A stretch of DNA of 64,000 nt from the NCBI GenBank assembly GCA_011799875.1, contig CM022303.1, positions 281,066,850-281,130,849 on the forward strand. Direction: 5' to 3'. This document shows, one piece after another, positions 48,301 through 59,639 of this stretch (positions are counted from its first letter, which is position 1; the number at the start of each line of letters is the position of its first letter). The position numbers and the translations under genes are program-made. Below the pieces are notes generated by a model. It saw only the letters and a list, made by a program, of their open reading frames with translations. It did not search any database and was not told the DNA's origin. Source of the DNA: Thinopyrum elongatum (taxonomy: Eukaryota > Streptophyta > Magnoliopsida > Poales > Poaceae).

Positions 48301-49680
48301 CAGGATCCACTGTACCAGTGCAGGGAAGTATATATCAAAAGAGGTACTATGTTCAGCGTATCCGGGTACTATATATGATGATTCTGGAGTTGAGACCTTT
48401 GACTTACTGGGAGAGCCAAATCTTACGCTTGGGCGTTGCTTTATTGAGGTTTGTACTTTGTACCTATGCGGTTGATCTAGATATGTAAAGATTACTATAG
48501 TTAGCACTAGGAAGGTGATTACAACTATGAATGTCATATGTGCAGGTTGAGAACAGGTTCAGGGGAAACAGCTTCCCTGTTATTTTTGCGAATAAAAGCA
48601 TCTGTCAAGAGTTAATAAACCTTGAAGCTGAACTTGAAGATTCGCGGTTTCCTGATGTCTCTTCAGATGATCAGGTCCATGATGCTAGGCGGCTAAAACC
48701 AAGGGATCAAATTCTGCATTTTCTTAATGAACTTGGCTGGCTCTTTCAGAAGGCCGCTGCATGCACGCCTTCCACCAAATCAGATGTTTCTGTTTCAGAG
48801 TTGATTCAGTTCTCCACTGCACGGTTCCGATACCTTCTGTTGTTTTCAAATGAACGGGATTGGTGCTCCCTCACTAAAACACTGCTTGATATTCTTTCCA
48901 AGAGAAGTTTGGTTAGTGAGGAGCTATCGCATGAGACTCTGGAGATGCTCTCGGAGATTCATCTTCTGAACAGGGCAGTGAAAAGGAAGAGTAGCCACAT
49001 GGTGCATTTGCTTGTGCAGTTTGTCGTAATTTGCCCTGACAATTCCAAACTGTACCCTTTCCTTCCAAATTATCCTGGCCCAGGTGGCTTGACTCCATTA
49101 CATCTAGCTGCATCAATTGATGATGCAGAGGATATAGTTGATGCCTTGACAGATGATCCTCAACAGGTAAACCCTGTATAGTTTAACCTTGTATCATAGT
49201 TATTTCACATTGATAACTCATCTGATTTTTTTGCTTAAATTACTGCAGATTGGTTTGAGCTGCTGGCACTCGGTGCTAGATGATGAAGGGATATCTCCTG
49301 AAGTGTATGCGAAGTTCAGGAACAACGGCTCATACAATGAACTCGTCGCACGAAAGCTTGTGGACAGGAAGAATAGCCAGGTTACCATTCTGCTCAACGA
49401 TGGGGAAATTCGTATGGATCAACCAGGGAATGTTGGTGCGAATAATGCATCTGGGATTCAAGCATTCGAAATAAGATCCTGCAACCAGTGCGCCATTTTG
49501 GAGTCTGGCTTGCTAAGACGCCCTATGCGTTCTCGAGGATTGCTTGCTCGCCCCTATATCCATTCAATGCTTGCCATAGCAGCAGTGTGTGTCTGTGTCT
49601 GTGTGTTCATGCGAGCTTTGCTGCGGTTTAATTCTGGTAGGACCTTCAAGTGGGAGAGGTTGGATTTTGGTCCCACCTAG
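45314..49680 (+). CDS. SPL15: SQUAMOSA promoter-binding-like transcription factor, SPL15 type
   Basis: A nuclear zinc-binding factor that recognises GTAC-core DNA. Ten coding exons with GT-AG introns: 45314-46020, 46245-46438, 46526-47376, 47489-47563, 47662-47769, 47856-47973, 48082-48217, 48304-48448, 48546-49166, 49249-49680. They join in frame to 1128 residues, close to rice SPL15. I chose the ATG at 45314 (MQREVGPQV) over the in-frame ATG at 45245 because the family starts there and a likely 5' intron ends at 45269. The SBP domain spans about 188-264: C190, C195, C212, H215 and C231, C234, H238, C250, with a basic nuclear signal at 247-263. Poly-Gln and poly-Gly runs precede it. Ankyrin-like repeats lie near 958-1040. 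A hydrophobic segment at about 1091-1111 ([17 protein letters not shown]) could be a membrane anchor, as in other long SPLs. No miR156 site is seen. Confidence 0.93.
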
Positions 49681-50350
49681 ACATTGGAGGATGCCTTATT
49701 ACTTAGCCGTGTGATGTTATTAAGGAACTACCTTACAAGAATCAGAGGGTGTGGAACCAGATCGCTTTTAACAGCTCCACTTTCCATGGAACTCTGTCCA
49801 TGGTTATGGATGGTGAAATGTAATATTTGCATGGATAAAACCTTGCTGGAAGAAAGTGTTGATGGGCGGGGATAGCCAGCAGCTTCTAAGGGGGAGTTAA
49901 GAATCAAGAAAAAGGGGGATCTGGAGAACCCTGTCAAAAGATAAACTTGGGCAGAGTTGGCACATAGTTTTGTGATGAGGGAGGAAGGTACCAGAGCTTG
50001 TCGATGCCAACAGCAATAAAGACAGAGACAACAATAGTTCAGTGCTTAATCAGTAAGTAACCCTTGAGTTCTTTTTGCTGGTGTAAGTGTGAATCTGCTG
50101 TTTCATGTATCATAAGATAAGATGGTATTTATTTATCTTGGTCTTTGTTCTTACTAAATCTTTTTTTGTGTATCAAATACAGTGCTTACTGTTTTGTCTT
50201 GCGGTAGCAGGGGGAAGTATAAATGGTCGATAGTGTCAGTAGCTAGATAGGAATGAGGCAGATTCACATGTGTATCCGGATCTATTGGATTATTCGATTA
50301 CCATCACAACTCTGGAATTCCCGGGTATCTTTTTTTTCTTTCTTTGCATG
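49681..50350 (+). other. 3' UTR and downstream flank of the SPL gene
   Basis: Non-coding sequence after the stop TAG (49678-49680). A canonical AATAAA lies at 50015-50020 and further A/T-rich stretches follow. No GTGCTCTCT-type miR156 target was found here. The actual poly(A) site is not determinable by eye. Confidence 0.45.
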
Positions 50351-52119
50351 CATTTCCTTGTCCTTCATAAATACAGTATGCAATGCCCGTTCTGCTGATT
50401 CGCTTCCGTGTTCGGTGTAAAAAGTCTAGTTGTGCTGTGTTATCCTTGCGGGCGCGGGGGGCCTCGTGATGCGAATGAGATGCCGGCGCTTTTCCGGATC
50501 GCGCCGTGTGCGGGTCGCCGAGCGGACACGCCGGCCAGATTCTGGCGCCCCGGGCGGGCAGAAGCCGGACCCAGACGCGTGATCCGCACAGCTCGCGCGG
50601 TAGGAAACGATGCCTTTCCCGCCCGGTGGCACTTGTGAGGCGCATGTGTGCGTTCCACGGCCCGTGTTGCGCGGCCGATGGCTTTCGTCCCGTCCCTCCC
50701 CTTTGCCCATCCCACATGGCTGTCGGATTGGACGCTTGCTTCCTGGCCACACACACACACAGAGCCACGATCAATCGGTGCCAACCCATCTCTCGCCTAC
50801 AGCGACGGAACGCAGGGGCGCCGCCCGCGTCCTCATCGATTCGCTCCGCCAGCCTTGATCGGCCGCTTTACTTACGTACGGCATCTAGTGGCGATCTAGC
50901 TGCTACTGGCACAGCAGGAGCATGTGAGCGCACCTCTTTCCAGCCAGTTGCTTGCCTCTCTCGCCCACGCTCACCGTTCGCTGTGCCCGTGTCGATCGGC
51001 GGACGGTGCCGATCGCGCGCGCCTAACAAGATGGACCACGCTGTTGCGTGTGGCGATCGATTGATCAATCGATCGCGAGCAGCGCGTCACGGGTAGAGGT
51101 TAGGGGCTTGTGGCGTGTTGCTTTTCGGAGCAAAAGTGTCCGGCTTCTCTGTCCCGTTCCGGGAGCCGGTTCTGTGCAACGGAAGCCAACGTACGGCCAC
51201 ACGCGACGGAAGCACCCCGTCACGGCGGGTGGAGCCTACGTTCACGTCCGCGGCCGGTCGGCTGAGAGGATGAGCACTCAATAGACAGTTTGCTACATAA
51301 AACGATCGATAGAAAATATCTGCAATTTGAAACGGAATCTCCTGCAGCTGGGTCTATAGAATGTTTCACCTGGATTATCACTCGATAAATACGTAGCCTA
51401 AAGAAATAGATTGCAGGGTCAACTACATTTTTCTATGGTGTAGCGTAAAAGCGCAAATCTTAGTGACTCGCACTAGGCTGCTAGCACGTCAACTGTAGCG
51501 TCAGCCACTCCACCCGTTAGCGCTTTTTCTACGCCATGACATGACCCCTACCACCACCATGACCCCCCTCGACGTCGGCAGTGCGTAGAGATGCTCTAGA
51601 TGCTTCAACTCCGTTACATGTGATCGATTCTTCGGCTGACTGCATGTGATGGCCCAGGGAGAAGGAAGACACGTACGGTCCTCGGCGCTGCTAGCTACAG
51701 TGGCGGCTAGCCTGGGCAGACGGACGTAGCGGATCGACCCTCCTCCGCCTCCGGACAAGATAAGATAGCCTTGGTAGCGTGGCGATCAGGAACACGGGTG
51801 ACCGGCCCTCGCCCGCAGCGGCAGGGCGGACGGACGACCAAGACGTGTACATCATCATACGCCTATCCACCCGGGAGAGCCGGAAGGCCTCGAGGGAAAC
51901 GTTGCGACAGCTGCCGGCCGGCTGATCGCGAGCCGGGACGTGACCTGTTTGATGATGGACGAGACCGTGAGCGTGGTATGTGCGCGTTTCGCTCGGTGCC
52001 CGTGGCCGTGGGCGCCGACGGATCGATCCATCTTACACGTTTGCCCACGTTTCGTAGGATGGATGGCTGGGCGGCTGGCATCAACAGTGCCCGCCGATTG
52101 ACTGGAAACACAACTAACT
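50351..52119. other. GC-rich intergenic sequence, no gene recognised
   Basis: Open frames occur on both strands but share no family motif and overlap heavily, so I leave them out. A short CA repeat lies near 50749-50760. A 24-base perfect palindrome at 51053-51076 is noted separately. No transposon ends were recognised. Confidence 0.4.
51053..51076. repeat. 24-base perfect palindrome
   Basis: GCGATCGATTGA followed by its exact reverse complement, with no spacer. It lies about 1.4 kb downstream of the SPL stop codon. Function unknown; it may be chance in a GATC-rich stretch. Confidence 0.8.
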
Positions 52120-52510
52120 GAACCACATCAGAGCAATAAACAATTCTGACAAAAAAAAATTAAAAAAAGTTCTGAAAGAGAAAAACCGAATGAAATCAGA
52201 TTTTTTGTCCAAAAGGACCACTTGCCCAACAAAATTGACAAAAAGACCCCCTGCGGATGAAATTGACAGAAGAGACCCCTTCGTCGGGGCGGCACGCGCG
52301 CCGGCCGACGTGTGGCACCTGCCGCCACACCGGTAGGCGGCCGCCCGCGTATTACAGTCGCTCCCGCGTCGCGATGGAACGGAGGCCTGCAGGTGGGCCC
52401 TGCCGCCTCACGAGCTGGCGGCAGCACTGTTCGTGTTGGTCACGAGCTGACAGGCTGTACTGTTCCTTTCGGCGCGACAACAACATAATTTCCAGCGTCG
52501 TCGTTTCGTA
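52120..52510. repeat. Unclassified repeat-like segment
   Basis: An A-rich run is followed by AAATTGACAAAAAGACCCCC and AAATTGACAGAAGAGACCCC, then GC-rich GGCGGCA motifs. This has the texture of common wheat intergenic repeats, but I could not define ends or a class. Confidence 0.3.
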
Positions 52511-52527
52511 GTCTGGCACTGACTCGT

Positions 52528-53339
52528 ATGCTGCCTGTCGGGGTTACGCTCCAAGAACGCGCGAACATGGATGCGAGTGCAAGGGCAAGTTTTTTCAAGA
52601 AGATGCATGAAGATACAAGGTCCACGATCGAGCGCCAAGTACAACGCCTCGCCACCAAGCTCAATATTAACAAGACACCAATGGTGTTCCAACCGGGAGA
52701 TCTCGTATGGCTTCATCTTCGCAAGGACCGCTTCCCCAACGAATGCAAGTCCAAACTACTACCACGAGCCGATGGACCATTCAAGGTGCTAGCACGCTAC
52801 AATGACAACGCCTACAAGATCGACATCCCACGCGACAAGTACAACGTAAGCGACATCTTCAACGTTAAGGACTTGCCAAATTCCGTGGTGATGAAGGTTA
52901 CGATCCGCGGATGGATCTCTCCCAGGGGGGAGATGATGCGGAGCATCCTTTCATCATCCCCATGGACTCTACACCAACGCATCAAGCACTACGTGGAACT
53001 ATGAGAAGAGCTCGAGCACGCGCAATGGAAACCGAGGTGAACTCCTTCCTACTTGACATGCATATGGACACGAGTGGAACTTGTTTACTACCTCACCAAA
53101 ATGCTCCATGTGTCCTTAGGTATGAAGACCAACGTTCCCAAGCTGGTGAGGAGCACCCCAAAGGAAGAGGAGGAACACCCGAAGACAACGAGGAAGAAGA
53201 AGGCGTCCAAAAGGAGCAAGTATGCAGGTCCCACGCGACCCCGTGCGCATGGGCCCCCAAAACCCCGTGCCCACGGCCTATCCAGGGAGTTGGCGCTATA
53301 GCACCCCGTGCGCACGGGCCCTTTCGGATGGTCGGCTGA
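52528..53339 (+). pseudogene. Gypsy integrase C-terminus / polyprotein end
   Basis: The frame at 52528-53004 reads FKKMHEDTRSTIERQVQRLA, then FQPGDLVWLHLRKDRFP, then KLLPRADGPFKVLARYNDNA and YNVSDIFNVKDL. This is the C-terminal DNA-binding part of Ty3/gypsy integrase (GDxVWxHxRKxRFP...SKLxPRxDGPF). A second phase (52911-53339) carries RRARARAMETEVNSFLLD, matching the polyprotein end of chromovirus-like elements (TRARAR). The upstream pol genes are missing and the two phases indicate a frameshift. It is a 5'-truncated remnant. Confidence 0.8.
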
Positions 53340-53780
53340 GTTTGGCTGTTGGGCCTCCACTTCGTCCACTTCGTCCCCAAGTCTATATATTTCGTATCTA
53401 GGGTCATGTTTAGGGTTAGCAAAGACATATGTAAGATATTTGATGAGCTTTGCTCCTTCTACCACTCCATTGGAGATCAAGACCTCTTAGGAGAGGATCC
53501 ACTTGTGGATTACAAGACCTCCACTTGGAGAAGACTATCACCAAGACCTCACCTGCTTAGGAGCGGGAAGAGCCTTTACCTAGTGCTTGTTTCCTTTGAT
53601 TGTTCATGTATTCTTGTGGATCTATGTGTTTGCTATTCTAGTGGATGTGTAATTGGGTTTTGTTGGAGTGATTTCCTCTTTGTGCTCTTGGTGTTCATCT
53701 CCTTTCCCCCCTCCAAATGTGAAAAGATCCCTCTTCGGGTTTCACCCTACAACACGTGTCCCCCGCTTCTCCTCTCCACC
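53340..53780 (+). other. Probable 3' UTR/LTR remnant of the gypsy element
   Basis: A TATA-like GTCTATATATTTCG near 53382 and a T/G-rich 3' part (GTGTAATTGGGTTTTGTTGG) fit an LTR, and it directly follows the polyprotein end. I could not find paired ends, so the limits are uncertain. Confidence 0.35.
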
Positions 53781-56051
53781 TGAGTGCCCAAAATCCCTAC
53801 CGCGATGGCGAGAGACTCAACGGCCAAGGCGGAGAAGGCGAAGAAGGCCGGAAAAGCCTCCTCCTTCGGCTCCGGGGCCGTGGCCGGGGGCGCGTCAGGG
53901 GACTAGATCCCTTCGCGCGTCTCGGCCAGGCAACTGGAGGAGCTCGCAGCGGAGGGGCTCATCCTCCAGGATGGGTGGCGCCGTCCGAACGCGGGGGAGG
54001 TCGAGCCGGCGCCGCAGGGGGACGAGCGCGTTCTGCTAGTCACCCACATCGAGAGGGGGTTTTCGATGCTGCCCCACCCCTTTCTTCCGGGCATTTCTTG
54101 ATTACTTCGGTGCGCAGCTCCACCATCTCCCTCCAAATGCCATCATCTATCTTTCGGCTTTCATCTCCCTCTGCGAGAACTTCCTCGGATGCCACCCCCA
54201 TTGGGGGCTCTTTAAGCACATCTTCACTTGTCAGTCGATGACCGTCAATAAGGACTCGCCTGCCGGTGCAAAGACCCACGTCACCCAGCTGTGCGGGGGC
54301 TTGGGCATCCAAGTCCGGGGAGGGAGTGCCTTCCCGAAGATGAGCTTCCCCGATTTCGTCAAGGGGTGGCAGGGGACATGGTTCTACTGCAGGGATGTCC
54401 CCAGCGCCAACAGCCAGTCGGGCCTCCCACCGTACTCGGCGGAGAGGGTGAGGGCCCCCGAGTCACTTTTCATGGCGAAGGAGGAGAAGACTGAGGTCAG
54501 CATCTTGGCCACCGCCTTGGTCGGAGTCGTGAATGCCGGCGTGAACGGTATGGATCTACTGGAGACTTTTCTCGCTCGGCGGATCCAGCCATTGCAGGAC
54601 AGGGCCCACCCTATGTGGCTGTACGAGGGGTCGAATGATCGCACTCGAGTGCACCCGGAGGAGCTCGCCGAGAAGGACATGGGGGCCAAGATTAAGGCCA
54701 TCACCGGCGCCCGAGACAACCCTAGGGAGCGAGGATGGTGCCACCATACTCCAAGGAGCAGCTGCCAGTCGAGGTACGCGTCTTATGTTCGGTTCCTGCT
54801 CAATCGGCGTGTTGGGGTGTTATTCCTTGCATTGACTGAATCTGGTGTTGTGATGCGTCGGCTTTTCAGGAGTTTCAGAGGATGGTCTTCAAGATTCCGA
54901 AGATCGATCGGTCGCCTGAGGATGTGACGAGTGACACCGAGCACCACTACTCGGAGGACTCTGACGACGACGAAGATGAGAGCTCCGAGGAGGGCGGGGA
55001 AGCAGAGTCCTCCCCGTCCTACGAGGCCCCCAAGGAACCCTGCACCAAGGCACATCACGATCCGAGTGGGAAGGCAGGTGGGGCTCAACAGTCGACTGCT
55101 TCGGGACGGACGACTCGTAGCTCCAAGCGTGCTCGCACCGAGGCGGAGAGCTCCGCTGAGAAGCAGCCCAAACTGCCCGAGCAAATTTCCTCCAAGCCCC
55201 GGAAGGCTGCGGTGCCTCGGATCAAGGTGGCAGTGCCCGTGGCTTCGACGTGAGTGTTCTTGTCAACCCTTTACATATTCTTTGCATTGTCTCGGCTGAC
55301 GACCGAATGTTGTTTGATCCTTGTAGCAATAACACATCGATGATGTCGGCGGATCCGCACGCTCACAAGCAGGACCAGGGTGACGTGGACGCGGCGGATG
55401 CTGCCATTTCCAAAGGTATTTCGTGCCGACTGATTAGGATGGTCAGGTTTCTTCCGATTGTTCTTCGCTAATTTTCTGGTTCGTGTATTCATGCAGCTCC
55501 ACTGGAGATCATTCAGCTGGACGACGAGGAGAGTGTTGACCTGCCCAACCCAAAGGCCAGCAAGGAGAAAGCGTCGAGCGTGGATGTGCCCATGCGGGAG
55601 GCCTCCCCTCGCCGAGTGGATCGTGCTTCCCCGGCGAAGGCCGTCACGAGAACTGCGGGGCCGAGTCCTCTAGCCCAGGGTAGCTCGGCGTCCACGACTG
55701 CAGTGGTTCCGGCCGCGGGGTCTGCACCAGCTCCTCCGAGCAGGCCGGTGCCCGTATCCACGGTGGTTCCGGCTCCGAGGCCCGCATCCGCGTCTCCGTC
55801 GGTCCTAGCCAGCTCCTTCCCCCTGTACCATGTCCCTGAAGATCAAGTGGGGGTGAGCAAGGAGGCTCTAATCCAGGTGGGGCTGATGTGCGGCCGACTG
55901 AAGGAGGCTTATGACGCCAGCGAGGCGCTACAGACCAATGTCCGAGTAAGTACCATTGTAAATAAGATTTCCAGTCGAAGTTTCATCTTTTTTCGCGGTA
56001 GAATTTTTGTCAGTGGTTTTGCGCAGGGCACACCCACTGGGTGTTCATGTT

Positions 56052-56430
56052 CCAGTGGGGGCACTCTGAGTGCACCCACTGGGTGTAGTCCCCGAGGCTC
56101 CTGTTGACTGGAAGCAGTCGGCAGGAGTCTTTGAACTTTTCCTTTGTTTTTTGTCGCTTTCACTCAGGGTCTAGCCGGGACGTTTCCGAGTGATTATGAT
56201 CCAGTGGGGGCACACTGAGTGCACCCACTAGGTGTAGTCCTCGAGGCTAGCGCCGACTAGAGGCAGTCGGTGGTAGTCTTAGAACTTGTAGCTGTTTTGC
56301 CCTAGGGCTGTTTGCATTTTTAGCTCAACACGAGTCACTTTCCAGTGGGGGCACGCTTAGTGCACCCACTGGGTGTAGTCCCCGAGACTGCTGTCGGTTG
56401 TGGGCAATCGGTAGCGGTCTTTAGAACTGT
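56052..56430 (+). repeat. Tandem repeat of about 145 bases, three copies
   Basis: Each copy begins CCAGTGGGGGCAC and continues GAGTGCACCCACTGGGTGTAGTC-like sequence into a CAGTCGG or CAATCGG segment. Starts at 56052, 56201 and 56342. It lies in the large intron between exons 4 and 5 of the broken PF04195-like gene. Each unit contains an internal inverted repeat, CCAGTGGG and CCCACTGG. Confidence 0.85.
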
Positions 56431-56562
56431 CGCTTGGCACTCGGGGTGCTCGGCAACACTCGTATATCGGTGAGACAATAGGTAGGATCTCTTTTGTGGC
56501 TGACTCGGAAGTTAGCCGAGTGAAAGTAGACCAGGGTGTTGGTGTCCTCAATCTTCTTCATT

Positions 56563-56775
56563 GCCGACTCAGTGGTCAGAGGGTACTCGAGGATCTGGTA
56601 CTGGTCGAGCTTGTCCCTCCTGGGGGTGCATGGCCGACTCGGTAGTCAGAGGGTACTTGAAGATCTGGTACTGGTCAAGCTTGTTCCTCCCGGGGGCGCA
56701 TGGACAAGCGGTAGTCAGAGGGTACTTGAGGATCTGGTACTGGTCCAGCTTGTTCCTCCCGATGGTGTACATACG
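56563..56775 (+). repeat. Tandem repeat of about 70 bases, three copies
   Basis: Units start at 56563, 56633 and about 56703. Each carries GTCAGAGGGTACT, GATCTGGTACTGGTC and TTGTTCCTCC or a close variant. Same intron as the longer repeat. The open frames across it are repeat artefacts. Confidence 0.85.
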
Positions 56776-57627
56776 AGTGGTACTGGATTAGTACTTTGGT
56801 TTTTTCTTCATGCTTTCCGACTGACTGTCTTTTGTATGATGCAGAGGGCTTGCGAGTTGGGATCCCACTATGCTGCGCTAGAGAAGGAGGTGATATCTCT
56901 CAGGCTGGACCTGGACACGGAGAAACTCAAGAGTGCCCGACTGGAGAAGGAGAAGAAGACCCTGGGAGGTAAGGCATTTTCTTCGGTTGGTAATTGCACA
57001 CTGTTTTCCCTTTGATCTGAGTCATTCCACTCCGACAGATGTTCGTAGCGAGAACACCCAACTCGTAACGAGGCTCATGACTTCTATTTCTTTAGAAACC
57101 ATGAAGCAGGCCCTGGATAGCAAGGACAAGGACCTGGCATTGGCTCGGAAGGAAGCCAGGACCACGACCAAGCTCACTGACGAGAAGTTGGCTTCAGTCG
57201 ACAAATTGGAGGAGGAAATCGAGGACCTCAAGGCTGCCATCATCGCTGCCAAAGGCGAGTCTTCCGAATGGGATAAGAAATGCAAAGATCAAGCCGACAC
57301 CTTTGCGCAGGAGAAGCAGACTCTGGAGGAGAAGGTTGCGCAGCTCACTGAGAAGAAGAATGCCTTGGAGCTATATATTGAGGAGTTCTGCACGGAGTTG
57401 AACGAGAAGCTTGCTGGTAAGTTCTTTCTTGTCCGAATGGAATCCATGAGCTGTTAAGTTTTCCTCAATCATTCACTCATGAATTGCTTTTCCTCAATTA
57501 GAGCACTGCTACAACATGGAGTTGGATCTGGAGAGGCTGGAGAGGGATCTGGAACCTTCCAGGTCACTCGTCGCTGACAAAGCAGCTCTCGCCATCTTGC
57601 GGCTAGAAGATCGTCTGGAGAACGCCT

Positions 57628-59391
57628 TGTAGGGAAACATTGCATGGAAAACAAAAAATTTTCTATGCACACACAAGATCTATCAAGGAGATGCATAGCA
57701 ACGAGAGGGGAGAGTGTGTCTACGTACCCTCGTAGACTGTAAGCGAAAACGTTTCACAACGCGGTTGATGTAGTCAAACTTTCTTCGCGATCCAACCGAT
57801 CTAGTACCGAACGTACGGCACCTCCGCGTTCAGCACACGTTCAGCTCGGTGACGTCCTCCGCCTTCTTGATCCAGCAAGACGGCGAGGTAGTAGATGAGT
57901 TCCGTCAGCACGACGGCGTGGTGACGGTGATGGTGAAGTGATCTCCACAGGGCTTCGCCTAAGCACTACGAAAATATGACCGGGGGTGTAAACGGTGGAG
58001 GGGGGCGCCGCACACGGCTAACAATTGATCTGTTGTATGCTAAGCGCCCCCCTCCCACATATATATAGGTGGGAGGGAGGGAGGAGCAGCCAAGGGGGGC
58101 GCCCAAGTAGGAGGAATCCTACTTGGAGTCTCTCCCAAGGTTGCGCTCCCCCCTGCCATGTATAGGAGCGGGGGAAAGGCAGGGGAGGGTGGCGCCCCCC
58201 CTTTTCCTTTCTCCCATGAGAGGGAAAGGCAGGAGGGGCTAGCCCTCCCCCTTTTCCTTCACTAGGGCTGTTCAGCTAGGGAAAGGGGCACACCAGCCCC
58301 CTGTGGGCTGGTCTGTCCCTCCCTTGGCCCATTAAGCCCATATACATGCCGGGGGTGCCCGGAACACCTTCTGGTGACCCGATTTCTTCCCGGTACGTCC
58401 CGAAACACTTCTGGTGTCCAAATACCACCGTCCTATATATCAATCTTTACCTCTCGACCATTTTGAGACTCATCGTCATGTCCGTGATCTCATCCGGGAC
58501 TCCGAACAACATTCGGACACCACATCATATAACACTATATCGTCAACGAACGTTAAGCGTGTGGACCCTACGGGTTCGAGAACTATGTAGACATGACCGA
58601 GACACCTCTCCGGTCAATAACCAATAGCGGAACCTGGATTTCCATATTGGCTCCTACATATTCTACGAAGATCTTTATCGGTTGAACCGTTATGACAACA
58701 TACGTAATTCCCTTTGTCCATCGGTATGTTACTTGCCCGAGATTCGATCGTCGGTATCTTCATACCTAGTTCAATCTCGTTACTGGCAAGTCTATTTACT
58801 CGTTCCGTAATACATCACCTCATGACTAACTCCTTAGTTGTTTGCTTGCAAGCTTATGATGTGTATTACCGAGAGGGCCCAGAGATACCTCTCCGATACT
58901 CGGAGTGACAAATCCTAATCTTGATCTATGCCAACTCAACAAACACCTTCGGAGATACCTGTAGGGCATCTTTATGATCACCCAGTTACGTTGTGACGTT
59001 TGATAGCACACAAGGTATTCCTCCAGTATCCGGGAGTTGCATAATCTCATAGTCGAAGGAATGTGTATTTGACATGAAGAAAGCAATAGCAATAAACTGA
59101 ACGATCATTATTTGACATAACGGATGGGTGTTGTCCATCACATCATTCTCCTAATGATGTGATCCCGTTATCAAATGACAACACATGTCTATGGTTAGGA
59201 AACCTTAACCATCTTTGATCAACGAGCTATTCTAGTAGAGGCTTACTAGGGACACGGTATTTGTTTATGTATTCACACATGTATTTAAGTTTCCGATCAA
59301 TACAATTCTAGCATGAATAATAAACCTTTATCATGAATAAGGAAATATAAAATAACAACTTTATTATTGCCTCTAGGGCATATTTCCTTCA
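57628..59391 (-). repeat. 3' LTR of the copia element
   Basis: On the minus strand it starts TGAAGGAAATATGCCCTAGA at 59391 and ends GTTTCCCTACA at 57628, 1764 bp. The start is that of the BARE/Angela group (ATGCCCTAGAGGCAATAATA). A TATA-like CCTATATATATGTGGG lies near 58065. The short frames on the plus strand (such as 58346-58627) are not genes. Confidence 0.85.
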
Positions 59392-59639
59392 GTCTCCCAC
59401 TTGCACTAGAGTCAATAATCTAGTTCACATCGCCATGTGATTAACACCCATAGTTCACATCGTCATGTGACCAATACCCAAAGAGTTTACTAGAGTGAAT
59501 AATCTAGTTCACATCGCCATGTGATTAACACCCAAAGAGTACTAAGTTGTGATCATGTTTTGCTTGTGTGAGAAGTTTAGTCAACGGGTCTGCCACATTC
59601 AGATCCGTATGTATTTTGCAAATTTCTATGTCTACAATG

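Larger units (their letters stand above)
53805..57627 (+). pseudogene. 'Putative gypsy type transposon' family gene (PF04195-like), broken
   Basis: A seven-exon model: 53805-54773, 54870-55249, 55327-55415, 55497-55945, 56845-56968, 57039-57416 and 57502-57627, with mostly canonical GT/AG borders. Exon 1 begins MARDSTAKAEKAKKAGK and holds the PF04195-type domain: FGAQLHHLPPNAIIYLSAFI, CENFLGCHPHWGLFKHIF and FVKGWQGTWFYCRDVPS. Exons 2-4 are acidic and Pro/Ser/Ala-rich. Exons 5-7 are coiled coil (LEKEVISLRLDLDTEKLKSA, KLEEEIEDLKAAIIAA). A TAG at codon 34 and a frameshift near 54097 break exon 1. Exon 7 is cut by a copia LTR at 57628. Function of the family is unknown; it is spread by Triticeae transposons. 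Confidence 0.65.

Noticed and set aside
50304..51284. Multiple frames of 60-196 codons on both strands
   Set aside because: Heavily overlapping, without motifs, in GC-rich intergenic sequence.
58346..58908. Plus-strand short frames in the copia LTR
   Set aside because: They lie within a minus-strand LTR and have no coding signature.
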